Shown in pieces: positions 24,965 through 34,400 of a DNA stretch of 64,000 bases; within the stretch, counting starts at the first letter, position 1, and the number at the start of each line of letters is the position of its first letter. The position numbers were made by a program, and so were the translations under genes. The notes beneath the pieces are model-generated. The model was not told where the DNA came from. It searched no databases and saw only the letters and a list, made by a program, of their open reading frames with translations. This DNA comes from Lentisphaerota bacterium (GTDB lineage: Bacteria > Verrucomicrobiota > Lentisphaeria > Victivallales > Victivallaceae). The stretch spans positions 62,001 through 126,000 of the forward strand of contig SUWG01000006.1 of the NCBI GenBank assembly GCA_015061625.1, read 5' to 3'.

Positions 24965-26605
24965 TTACTTTACAGTCGGATCGGCCGGAATCTCCGGAGC
25001 ATCAGGGGCGGCGGCAGATGTTTCACTGCGGTCAGCGGCCTCATCATCGTCATCTTCTTCAGATGCCTCATCTTCTTCTGCGGCGGCCCGCTCTCTTTCT
25101 GCGGCCTCATATTCGGCTCTGGCGCGCGCCAACTCTTCAGCGGCCCGTTCCCGCTCGGCTTCCAGCTGGGCTCTCAAACCGGCGACGGTAGTTTCGTGAA
25201 GATTTTCGATACCCAGCGCATTAAGCACCCGGTAATAGGAGACATAATAATTACCGATGGAAAGATATTTTTCGATCTGTTTTTCGGCAGTTTCCAGCCG
25301 CATATGGGCCAATTCCAACTGGGATAATTCGCCGGAAATACGGCTGCTTTCTTCCGCGGCGGCCAGATGGCGGCTGAAAATATCGCTGGCACGGATATCG
25401 ATATCCAGTCTTTCACGGGTGGCCATCAGATTGGCATGAGCGATACGCACCTGCGCCATGATGGCGATCGCCTGGGCGTAAGCGCGGTATTCTTCGGCAT
25501 CGACCTGGGCGCTGTAAGCCATATAGCGGGAGATCTGACGGGGCAGAGTGAGCAGATTGTAGGCCGCCCGGATGCCCAGTTCGATCCAGCTGTTGTGATA
25601 AAGGAAACTGTTGTTGCTGTTGGTGAAGTCGATGAACATCCGCACATTGGGGAACATGGAAACGATCGTCTTGCGGCACTCAAGGATATTGATATGTTTC
25701 TGCATATCGATCTGGAAAAGTTCCGGGCGTTTCATCAATGCGATCTGCTCCATAAGTTCCATTTCCGGGAAGGTGAATTCCGGAATGGTATCCAGAAGCG
25801 AATCATCGACTTTGATTTTGGCATTGGGATAAAGTCCCAGCAGCGCACGCAACTCGACACAACTGTTTTCATAGGTGCGGATGTAGTTGGTCAGACGGCG
25901 TTCCATTTCGATAAAACGTTTGGCTTCATCAAAGGCACGGAAAGGCGTGATCTCACCGGCGGCCCCCATGCGTTCAATCAATTCGTAACGGTTTTTGCAC
26001 TCATCCAGCAATCTGGTGGTGATATTGATCGCCCGCTGGGCGGCGGCGACCTGAAAGTACAATCTCACGGTTTCCAGCACCAGATTCTGCTCGGCGCGGC
26101 GGGTGTGCTGCTGGCGCAGCAGCATCCGGTCATTGGCCTGACAGGTATTGAAAAATGCCAGACCGAAATCGACCACGCTCAAAGCCAGATCGATATTCAG
26201 ATAGTTCACAGTGCGATCCTGACTCTGACTGTAAGAGTAGGTTCCCGGCCCGTAACCATCCAGCTGACGGCTGCTGGATGCCGGAGTGTTATCCCGGCGG
26301 GTCAGGTTGTCGGAAACGGTCAATTCCGGCAGCATTCCCAGAATTTCATAGGTACGCATCTCACGGGAAACCCGTTCTTCCAGACCGGCGACTTTCAACT
26401 GCAGATTATTCGCCATCGCCAGAGCGAAACACTCATTGAGCGTAAGAACTTTGTCTTCCGGGATATCGGAGTATTGGGAGCGTTCAAAATGCGCCACCGC
26501 ACTGGCCAGACGGTCAGCCTGATACTCATCAAATGATTTGCATCCGGTAAGCGACACAACTCCTGCGGCCACCACCGCCAACAACCAACTGAAACTCTTT
26601 TTCAT
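24965..26605 (-). CDS. TolC-family outer-membrane lipoprotein with long acidic C-terminal extension
   Basis: A 546-residue outer-membrane factor. The N-terminus is a lipoprotein signal (VVSLTGC, Cys22), so it is anchored to the outer membrane as in OprM/CusC-type proteins rather than E. coli TolC. The two OEP repeats are visible: LTLNECFALAMANNLQLKVA at the start of the first, and long helical segments such as LETVRLYFQVAAAQRAINIT and AQVRIAHANLMATRERLDI. After the channel domain (to about 455) come some 90 residues of charged coiled coil and an acidic tail (EEDDDDEAADRSETSA), which is unusual. The gene lies 21 bp upstream of the substrate gene and 35 bp downstream of the HlyD gene. Confidence 0.88.
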   Translation of the reverse strand: MKKSFSWLLAVVAAGVVSLTGCKSFDEYQADRLASAVAHFERSQYSDIPEDKVLTLNECFALAMANNLQLKVAGLEERVSREMRTYEILGMLPELTVSDNLTRRDNTPASSSRQLDGYGPGTYSYSQSQDRTVNYLNIDLALSVVDFGLAFFNTCQANDRMLLRQQHTRRAEQNLVLETVRLYFQVAAAQRAINITTRLLDECKNRYELIERMGAAGEITPFRAFDEAKRFIEMERRLTNYIRTYENSCVELRALLGLYPNAKIKVDDSLLDTIPEFTFPEMELMEQIALMKRPELFQIDMQKHINILECRKTIVSMFPNVRMFIDFTNSNNSFLYHNSWIELGIRAAYNLLTLPRQISRYMAYSAQVDAEEYRAYAQAIAIMAQVRIAHANLMATRERLDIDIRASDIFSRHLAAAEESSRISGELSQLELAHMRLETAEKQIEKYLSIGNYYVSYYRVLNALGIENLHETTVAGLRAQLEAERERAAEELARARAEYEAAERERAAAEEDEASEEDDDDEAADRSETSAAAPDAPEIPADPTVK

Positions 26606-26640
26606 GATTCGGGAACTCCTTTTGTTATATGATAAATTGT

Positions 26641-28083
26641 TTACGGTTCTCTTATTGCTTCATCCAGCGATTTGACCAACGGATGGATGATATATTCCAA
26701 AACGCTTCTGGTGCCGACTTTGATTTCAGCCTGCACTTCCATACCCGGAGTAAGCCGGAAATTATCCGGTACATTGCGCAAAGTGCCGCTCAAGGTGATC
26801 CAGACCCGGTAATATGAACCGCCGGTGGCAGATGGATCGCCGCCGCCCTGACCGGGCTGCTTCTGGAATGAGTCCGGACTGATTTCCCGGATCACCCCAT
26901 CCAGTGTGCCGTGCTTCTGGAAGGGGAAGGCATTGAGTTTGACCCGCACCGTGTCACCGACTTTAACTTTACCGATATCCTGCGCCGGGATCTCGGCTTC
27001 CACTTCGATCTCACTGATCGGAACCAGCGTGATCAGAGCCTCGGCCTCACGCACCGCCGAACCGACCGGAAATGAGGCGATCTCCAGCACGATGGCATCG
27101 CAGGGGGCTTCCAACTGGATGTAACGGTCAAGCTGCAAGATCTTATCCAGACTGGTGCGGATGGTGATCAATGCCTGTTCGGCGGAGACCAGATTTTCGG
27201 TGATATCCTTGCGCCACTCATTGATAAATTCATTTTTCTGTTCCTCTATCGCTTCGATCTCGCGGTCATTGGCGGCGATGGAACCTTCAAGACGGGAAAT
27301 TTCCCCCTCCTGTTGCTGGAAACTCATGATATACTGGCTCAAATCGATCTGCGTACCGGCATTTTTTTCCACCAATGCCCGCTGCATATCGACCAGTTTG
27401 CGCATCTCTTCCAGCCGCAAACGCTGTTGAGCCAACTGTTCACGCGACGAAGCCTGTTCCGTTCTTATCCGCTGGATGGAGGCTTCAAAATGGCGCAGTT
27501 TGGAAGCATAATATTCCCGGCGGCTGTTGAATAAAGCCAACTGACGGCCGCCATTGTCATTCTCATCAGTATAAGCAGTAAACCGGGTTTCCCGCTGACA
27601 GTAATTGCAACTTTCCGGAGCAGTTTCACCGGCGAACAGGGCTTCGCAGCCATCGCATTGCCAATGCGGCACAGGAGTATATTCAGCACCTTCATATTCC
27701 GCTTTGAACCGATCCAGCTGGGCCTTGACCCGCAGATATTCGCTGGTCAGACGCTTCTTTTCCGCCTGATTGATCGCCGGGTCAAAGGTGATCAATACCT
27801 GTCCTTTGCGCACCACGTCACCGACTTTGACCTCAATGGAGCGGATCACGGTACGATCCAGCGGCTTCATCACGATATTCTGATCGACCGGAACCAGTTT
27901 ACCGGTCCCCGATACGATCACATCGACTTCACAGAAATAAGAGGCGATCAGCGAACCGAAAAAGAATACGATCCCGATCCACACGCCCAGTTTGGCCATG
28001 AAAGGAACCGGACGCATGGCGATTTCAACGGCATCAGGCTGAAAATCCACCGCCAGATTGTTGAGTTTATTTTGCTTGCTCAT
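26641..28083 (-). CDS. HlyD-family type I secretion adaptor with inserted four-cysteine zinc-ribbon-like motif
   Basis: A 480-residue inner-membrane adaptor with a short cytoplasmic N-terminus, a membrane helix (about 32-50), a first lipoyl half (VIRSIEVKVGDVVRKGQVLI), a coiled-coil hairpin (about 185-310), the second lipoyl half (IQLEAPCDAIVLEIASFPVG) and a barrel with VGDTVRVKLNAFPFQKHG, the typical type I adaptor C-terminal signature. Between the first lipoyl half and the hairpin, Cys143-x2-Cys146 and Cys159-x2-Cys162 form a rubredoxin/zinc-ribbon-like knuckle (CDGC...CNYC) that normal HlyD proteins lack. The start overlaps the ABC gene stop by 4 bp. It should bridge the ABC exporter and the TolC-like protein. 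Confidence 0.9.
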   Translation of the reverse strand: MSKQNKLNNLAVDFQPDAVEIAMRPVPFMAKLGVWIGIVFFFGSLIASYFCEVDVIVSGTGKLVPVDQNIVMKPLDRTVIRSIEVKVGDVVRKGQVLITFDPAINQAEKKRLTSEYLRVKAQLDRFKAEYEGAEYTPVPHWQCDGCEALFAGETAPESCNYCQRETRFTAYTDENDNGGRQLALFNSRREYYASKLRHFEASIQRIRTEQASSREQLAQQRLRLEEMRKLVDMQRALVEKNAGTQIDLSQYIMSFQQQEGEISRLEGSIAANDREIEAIEEQKNEFINEWRKDITENLVSAEQALITIRTSLDKILQLDRYIQLEAPCDAIVLEIASFPVGSAVREAEALITLVPISEIEVEAEIPAQDIGKVKVGDTVRVKLNAFPFQKHGTLDGVIREISPDSFQKQPGQGGGDPSATGGSYYRVWITLSGTLRNVPDNFRLTPGMEVQAEIKVGTRSVLEYIIHPLVKSLDEAIREP

Positions 28084-30629
28084 CGGTTGATGTTCCTTTC
28101 CATCTGCTGACTCCAGAAGTCTTTGTAGACCCCCGGACGGCTCAACAATTCCCGGTGCGGGGCAAAGTCATCCAATTCACCCTTGTTAAGCACGATCGTC
28201 TTATCTGCACCGCTGACGATCGACAGCCGGTGGGAGATTATCAGCACCGTTCTGCCGGCGGCGATACGCGGCAGATTTTCCTGAATGACATTTTCGCTTT
28301 CCGGATCGAGCGCACTGGTCGCTTCGTCGAAAATCAGGATCCGGGGATTGGTCAGCAATGCACGGGCGATCGCCAGACGCTGTTTCTGACCGCCGGAAAG
28401 GTTGGAAGCATTTTCCTCCAGCATGGTATCGTAACCTTTGGGCAGATTCTGCACGAATTCATCCGCTCCGGCCAGCCGGGTGACGGTGATGATCTCATCC
28501 AGCGTGGCATGGCGTTTGGTCAAACTCAAATTCTCCCGCACCGTACCGCTGAAAAAGTAATTTTCCTGCAATACCACACCGATACTGTTGCGCAGATGCA
28601 CCTTGTCGATCTCCCGGATATCGATACCGTCGATCTTCACCAGACCGCTCATTACCGGATACAACCCCTGGAGCAGTTTGGTCAATGTCGTCTTTCCCGA
28701 ACCGCTGCGGCCCACGATACCGATCACCTGCCCCGGCTCAATGGTGAATGAAAGATCACGGATGATCATCGGCCCGTCGGCAGTGTAACGGAAATTCACA
28801 TGGTCAAAGGCGATTTGACCGCGGAATGGGGTACGCACCCCGCCGCCGGCGTGTTCCGGACGGCAATTCATCACGTTGCCCAGCATCTGGATCGAAATGG
28901 ATATCTGCTGATATTCATGCACCAGACTGACCAGTTTGACCAATGGCCCGGTGACTCTGCCGGAAATCATCTGAAAGGCGATCAGGGCACCGACGGACAT
29001 CGTGCCGTCAAATACGGACATCGTACCCAGACCGATCACACAGACATTCATCATCATTTCCAGATATTGACTCAATGTTTTGGCGGTGATGGAAATTTTA
29101 CCGACCCGGAAATAGGCGTTGACCGTGAATGCCGTAGTATCGGCCCATGCCTCTTTCTGCACCGGTTCAAGCGAAAGACTTTTGACCGTTCTCATACCCT
29201 GAATGGATTCAACGAGCATACTCTGCCTTTTACCTTCCGCAGAGTAAAGATCCTGCAATCTGCGCTGGAAAGGCTTGATCAGAACGCCGATGACCACCGC
29301 CATCGCCGCGGCAAAACCCAGCACCACACAGGTAAGTTTCACGCTGTACATCAGAAGAAACGGCACGAAAATAAACAAACTGGTCATTTCCAGAATGGTA
29401 AAAAACAAACTTCCGGAAAGAAACCCGCGGATCTTTTCCGTCTGCTGCATATGCTTGAGCAACACCCCTGACGGCACCCGGTCAAAGAAGTCGATGGGCA
29501 GTTTCATAAGTTTGTCAAAGACCTTGGTCGCCGTGGCAATATCGATCTTGTTGGTGGCAAACAGCAGCAGATAACCGCGCAAATACTCCATAATGGCGTT
29601 GAATACCAATATCACACAGATACCGACGATCAGCACATTGAGCGTATTGTAACTCTGACTGACCAGCACCTTATCCACAATGATCTGGAAAAAGAGCGGC
29701 ATGATCAGCGCAACCACGTTGATCATCAGCACGGCGAAAGCGATATGGCCGAAAATGCCTTTGAGTTTGAGAAATTCCGGCACGAACCAGAGCAGACCGA
29801 ATGGCCGCTCCTCATCAAACATTTTGTATACCCTTTTGACCAGATAGCCGTAACCGGAACACATTTCCGAATAGGTTTTCTTATCCCACATCAGAAATCT
29901 TTCACCGCTTTTCGGCGGCGGGGAATTGGGGTCGATCACCGCCAGTTGTCCGCCCTCCGGAGTATCCCGGTAGCCGCAGATGATGACGTGTTTGCCGTCT
30001 TTGCGCACGGCGATCGCCGGAAATGCCTTACCCATGCCGCTGAACATCTTCCACGGCATTTTCGCCCGGCCGATCTTGAGCGAATTATCATTGCCGATGC
30101 GGATGATCTGCCGGGGAGTCAATTCATCAGTGGAAATGGCGTAATCATGCATGATCCGGCGGCAATTCAGATTCAGCCGGTGGTGATTGGCAACGGAAAC
30201 CAGACAGAATACCGATGAATGGCGGCGGCTGTCGAAATCCCGCAAGTTGGAAAAAGTTATTAGCGTACCCTCGGCGATCTGCAGGAATTGTTCCTTGGTG
30301 AGCATCACGGTTGCCGGACCGTTTTTGCCGCGAGGGTTGAATAATCCGATCTTGTCACCGGCCAGTTGGGCGGTATTGACCATGACGACGTACTCATTAT
30401 TTTTGAGCAGAGCCAGAGCCGGGCCGCCGAGTTGTTTGATCTCGCGGATCTGCACTTTGTTGGGCTGATACTCCATGGCATCGCCGATTTTGAGCAGAGC
30501 CGTGATCGAATCCCGGTCGTACAATGATTTTATTTCCGGATTGACGATCCCATCCCAATCGGGATTGAGATGCATTTGCCTGATCAACTCTTTCAGACAA
30601 TCAAGTCCGCTTCGCTGTATATTATTCAT
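28080..30629 (-). CDS. type I secretion ABC exporter with two tandem degenerate C39-like domains
   Basis: An 849-residue exporter half-transporter. Residues about 5-128 and 135-266 both look like C39 peptidase folds. By alignment with HlyB-type sequences, the catalytic Cys is Ser7 in the first and Ser138 in the second; His is Glu79 versus His214, and Asp is Asn98 versus Asp233. Both should therefore be non-proteolytic C39-like domains (CLD) that hold unfolded substrate. Six membrane helices (about 290-560) are followed by the ATPase: GIVGRSGSGKTT (Walker A), LSGGQKQRLAIARAL (signature), ILIFDEATSALD (Walker B) and an H-loop in VLIISHRLS. It is the first gene of the cassette, and its stop overlaps the HlyD start. 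Confidence 0.92.
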   Translation of the reverse strand: MNNIQRSGLDCLKELIRQMHLNPDWDGIVNPEIKSLYDRDSITALLKIGDAMEYQPNKVQIREIKQLGGPALALLKNNEYVVMVNTAQLAGDKIGLFNPRGKNGPATVMLTKEQFLQIAEGTLITFSNLRDFDSRRHSSVFCLVSVANHHRLNLNCRRIMHDYAISTDELTPRQIIRIGNDNSLKIGRAKMPWKMFSGMGKAFPAIAVRKDGKHVIICGYRDTPEGGQLAVIDPNSPPPKSGERFLMWDKKTYSEMCSGYGYLVKRVYKMFDEERPFGLLWFVPEFLKLKGIFGHIAFAVLMINVVALIMPLFFQIIVDKVLVSQSYNTLNVLIVGICVILVFNAIMEYLRGYLLLFATNKIDIATATKVFDKLMKLPIDFFDRVPSGVLLKHMQQTEKIRGFLSGSLFFTILEMTSLFIFVPFLLMYSVKLTCVVLGFAAAMAVVIGVLIKPFQRRLQDLYSAEGKRQSMLVESIQGMRTVKSLSLEPVQKEAWADTTAFTVNAYFRVGKISITAKTLSQYLEMMMNVCVIGLGTMSVFDGTMSVGALIAFQMISGRVTGPLVKLVSLVHEYQQISISIQMLGNVMNCRPEHAGGGVRTPFRGQIAFDHVNFRYTADGPMIIRDLSFTIEPGQVIGIVGRSGSGKTTLTKLLQGLYPVMSGLVKIDGIDIREIDKVHLRNSIGVVLQENYFFSGTVRENLSLTKRHATLDEIITVTRLAGADEFVQNLPKGYDTMLEENASNLSGGQKQRLAIARALLTNPRILIFDEATSALDPESENVIQENLPRIAAGRTVLIISHRLSIVSGADKTIVLNKGELDDFAPHRELLSRPGVYKDFWSQQMERNINR

Positions 30630-30669
30630 CAGAAAAGTATTCTTTTCATTAGTATATATTATATAGACA

Positions 30670-30708
30670 TATCTTTTTATAAGATACCACGTTTTACGTT
30701 TTTTTCAA
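30670..30708 (-). promoter_or_regulatory. candidate promoter and inverted repeat of the secretion cassette
   Basis: On the minus strand: TTGAAA (30708-30703), 16-bp spacer, TATCTT (30686-30681). The -10 is the left arm of a perfect inverted repeat TATCTT-N5-AAGATA (30670-30686), which could be an operator. About 50 bp separates it from the ABC exporter ATG at 30629. A second A/T-rich -10-like TATAAT lies closer to the gene but without a good -35. Confidence 0.45.
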
Positions 30709-30870
30709 GTTATAAAGCGTTATATTGCTTTTATTACAGAAAAAAAACAATTATTTCGGGAATTTTTTCAGAAAAACGTGTCAGAAATGCGTTTGCCCCG
30801 ACACTATTATCAGCGGAAACATCAAAACGATGTAAAAAAAAGAAAACAAAAAAAGAAAAGGAAAAAGAAA

Positions 30871-31218
30871 ATGAAAAAACTGCTCGCAACTCTCGCTCTC
30901 ACCCTGATCGGATCAGCCGCTTTCGCCGGAGCCTATGGAGGTCCCAAATCTGCTGATGAAAGAGTCAACGCCAACGGTGCCGACCGTTACGAAATCGTCT
31001 TCAACGGCGGCGAACAGGCCCGCGTGGTGGTTGACGGTGACGGTGATACCGACCTCGACCTCTACATCTACGACGAAAACGGCAATCTGATCACCAAAGA
31101 TGATGACAATACTGATTACTGCATCTGCACCTGGACTCCGAGATGGACCGGCAAATTCATCATCCGTATCGTCAACCGCGGCAGTGTCTACAACCAGTAT
31201 GAACTGCACACCAACTGA
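30871..31218 (+). CDS. small secreted protein resembling a pre-peptidase C-terminal (PPC) beta-sandwich
   Basis: A 115-residue exported protein with signal peptide MKKLLATLALTLIGSAAFA. The mature part (about 96 residues) has the order of a single PPC-like domain: RYEIVFNGGEQARVVVDGD, DTDLDLYIYDENGNLI, then WTPRWTGKFIIRIVNRGS and a final YELHTN strand. The DGDGDTDLDLYIYD segment matches the acidic calcium-binding turn of such domains. The ATG at 30871 follows an AAGGA ribosome-binding site in a strongly A-rich leader; no upstream start gives a signal peptide. An intrinsic terminator follows directly, so this is a single-gene unit, divergent from the secretion cassette. Its strong leader and terminator suggest high expression. 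Function unknown. Confidence 0.85.
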   Translation: MKKLLATLALTLIGSAAFAGAYGGPKSADERVNANGADRYEIVFNGGEQARVVVDGDGDTDLDLYIYDENGNLITKDDDNTDYCICTWTPRWTGKFIIRIVNRGSVYNQYELHTN

Positions 31219-31234
31219 AACTCCCCCAACACCT

Positions 31235-31270
31235 GCGCTCCACAGCCAACCGCTGCGGAGCGCGTTTTTT
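31235..31270 (+). terminator. intrinsic terminator of the small secreted protein gene
   Basis: GCGCTCC (31235-31241) pairs with GGAGCGC (31257-31263), 15-nt loop, followed by G and six T residues. It is 17 bp after the stop codon. Confidence 0.88.
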
Positions 31271-31320
31271 GTTTTTAAACGGCAAAAAACAGATTACCGG
31301 TGAGGGATATTTCCCGGTCT

Positions 31321-31389
31321 GCGTTGCTCCGTACTTATCCGTACAACTCCATACATTTGTACCGGGCGGATATCGGGCGTAAGCGAGCC
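31321..31389 (+). repeat. TCCGTAC-rich dispersed intergenic repeat, copy A
   Basis: Begins GCGTTGCTCCGTAC and ends GCGTAAGCGAGCC, with several internal TCCGTAC/CCATAC units between. The same first and last segments occur at 62197-62267 (plus) and 62701-62761 (minus), over 30 kb away. The rest of 31271-31498 holds no recognisable gene. Confidence 0.75.
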
Positions 31390-31498
31390 TGCACCGTAGG
31401 GTTGCCGGCAATTTGACAACGGGTGATTATTGGCTTTTGTGCGGGCCTTTCCCGTGACCAATACGACCTTGTGCGGCTGACAGACAGTGTCCGTTTTA

Positions 31499-34400
31499 TC
31501 AGCGGGGCGCCGCCGGAGGACGACTCCACACTCTTGGCGGCGGTGCTACTTCTTTGGGTTTGATCCGGTAACTTTTTCCCCCCAGCAAACCCTCAATCTT
31601 TTTGAGCATATTCGCCGTAACACAAATATCCCCCAGCCCCGATCTGATGAAAACTGTTTCCCGCCCGTTGACCAGACAGATTATCAATCCGGTTCCTTTT
31701 TCGGGAGTAACGGCCCGGCGGCAGATCGCCGCCAATTCCGCCATTGCTCCGGGCTTGAGGTCTTTTTCGTAGATATGCAGATACAACTCATCGCTGTAAA
31801 GTTCCGGAGCCTGATTGAGCAAAGAGATTTTTTCCGCCGCCAGCCGGGGGCGTTCACCCTCAAGATTGCATCTGGCGGTAACTTCCAGAATAACTTCAGT
31901 GCCGCTTTCCAGAGTGATGCCACGCTCTTTAAGGGCGTTGAGTGTACGCTCATAGACCATGATCTCGCAGTTGGAGTCCAAATCTTCCAACAGCATGATA
32001 CCGAATGGTTTCTGGGTATTTTTACTGATTTTCACCGTGAAACTTGAGACCATGCCCGCCAGCCGCAGTGAACAGTTGTCGGCGTGCCGCTCCTGCATAC
32101 TTTTATTGGTGTTTTCCAATTCGGATAAGGGGGTGCCGAAAGTTTTGAGCCAATGTGCCTTGGGCTGTAACGGGTGGCCGGAAACATAGAAACCCAGCAG
32201 TTCTTTTTCGCCTTTCAGCAATTCCAGCCACTCAAATTCCGGGATATCGGGGATCGGCACACCGCAATCCACGCCGCTGTCATCATCGCCGCCGAGCAGA
32301 TCGAAAAGCGACCCCTGCCCGCTGGCTTTGTCTTTCGCCTGTTGAATGGCATAGGCCATCATCGGTTCAGCGACCGCCAGTATCTGCGACCGGCGCAACC
32401 CCAGTGAGTCAAATGCACCGGAACGGGTGAGAAATTCCAGCATTCTGGAGTTGATATCCGCTCCGCAACGCTCGCAGAAATCCAGAAAACTGGTAAACGG
32501 CCCGTCTTTTTTACGGCTTTCAATGATCTTGCTCGCCGCCGCTTCACCGCAACCTTTGATCGCTCCCAGACCGAAACGGATGCGGCCTTTATCCACGGAA
32601 AAGAGGATATTGCTGCTGTTGACATCCGGCGGGAGGATTTCGATGCCCATACTGCGGCATTCATTGATGAAAAATGCCAGTTTATCGGCGTTTTCGATTT
32701 CACCGGTCAGCACCGCGGCCATGAATTCCACCGGATAATTGGCTTTGAGATAAGCGGTTTGATATGAAACCACGCCGTAGGCCGCCGAGTGGGATTTATT
32801 GAAACCGTAACCGGCAAAAATTTTGATTTTTTCCCAAATCTGATCGGCGAGATCGGCGTCGATATCGCTGGCTTCTTTGCAACCGGCGATGAATTTTTCC
32901 CGCTGTTCCGCCATGACATCGACCTTTTTCTTACCGATGGCACGGCGCAGAATATCCGCACCGCCCAGACTGAATCCGGCCAACGCCTGCACGACTTGCA
33001 TGATCTGCTCCTGATAGACCATGATACCGTAAGTTTCTTTGAGGATCGGCTCCATTTTCGGGTGGTCGTAGATGGTGACTTCCTCATTTTTCTTGCGGGC
33101 GATGTACTGCGGGATGAACTGCATCGGACCGGGACGGTACAACGCCACCAGAGCGATGATGTGTTCAATGGTTTCCACGCCCAGATTGCGGCAGAGATCC
33201 TGCATACCGCCGGATTCCAGCTGGAATACGCCGACGGTATCGCCTTTCTGAAGCATGGCATAAGTTTTGGGATCATCCAGCGGCATTTTGGAAAGGTTGA
33301 TATCCACGCCGTGCTGTTCCTTGATCATATCCAGCGCATTGCGGATGATGGTCAAGGTGCGCAGACCGAGGAAGTCCATTTTGAGCAGACCGAGATTTTC
33401 GCATGGTTCTTTGGGATACTGCACGACCATATCCCCGGTGGCACTGCGTGACAGCGGCACCAGATTATCCAACTGCTGGTCACCGATGATCACCCCGGCA
33501 GCGTGGACACCGGCCTGACGGTTCAAACCTTCCAGAATTTTGGCGAACCCGAAAACCTCTGCCACTTTGGGATCAGTTTCGATCAGTTTGGCGATCTCTT
33601 TGGATTGCTCAATCGCTTTGGGAATGGTCATTTTGAGATCTTCGGGGATCATTTTGGTAAGTTTATTGCCCTCTTCAAAGGTGAAATTCAAGGCTCTTGC
33701 CACATCTTTGACCACCGCTTTGGCTTTCAACTGCCCGTAAGTACAGATCTGGGCGACGTTGTCAAAACCGTACTTCTGACGGACATATTCGATCACTTCG
33801 CCCCGCCGTTTTTCGCAGAAGTCGATATCGAAGTCCGGCGGGCTGACCCGTTCCGGATTGAGAAAACGCTCAAAGAGCAATTCATAACGCAGCGGATCGA
33901 TGTCGGTAATCAGCATCAGATACGCCACCACACTGCCTGCCCCCGAACCGCGCCCCGGCCCGACCGGGATACCATGCTCCTTGCCCCAGCGGATGAAGTC
34001 GGAAACCACCATGAAGTAACTGCAGAATCCGGTCTTTTCGATCACGTCAAGTTCATAATTGAGGCGATCCATGATGGCTTTCTGCTTTTCATTCAATTCC
34101 ATACCTTCGGTATAGGTGAAGTCATAACGCATTTCCAAATTGCCGCAGCAGACATCAAAAAGCACCTTGCGGTCGGCCTCTTTGCCGTCGGGCATATAGA
34201 ATACCGGATAGTGGTTGGTCTTGTAATCAAACTGCACCGGATCGGCGGCACAGCGGTCGCAGATCAGTCTGGTATTGCTCAAGGCTTCCGGCACATGGGA
34301 GAAAAGCTGTTCCATTTCCTCCGGTGATTTGAAGTAGAATTCCCGGGTCGGGAAACGGAAGCGTTTTTCGTCCGTCATTCTGGCACCGGTCTGGATGCAG

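Noticed and set aside
28200-30629. Exporter as an active C39 bacteriocin peptidase
   Set aside because: The catalytic Cys position is Ser in both C39-like domains; the visible Cys11 and Cys142 align four residues further on, with a non-catalytic position.
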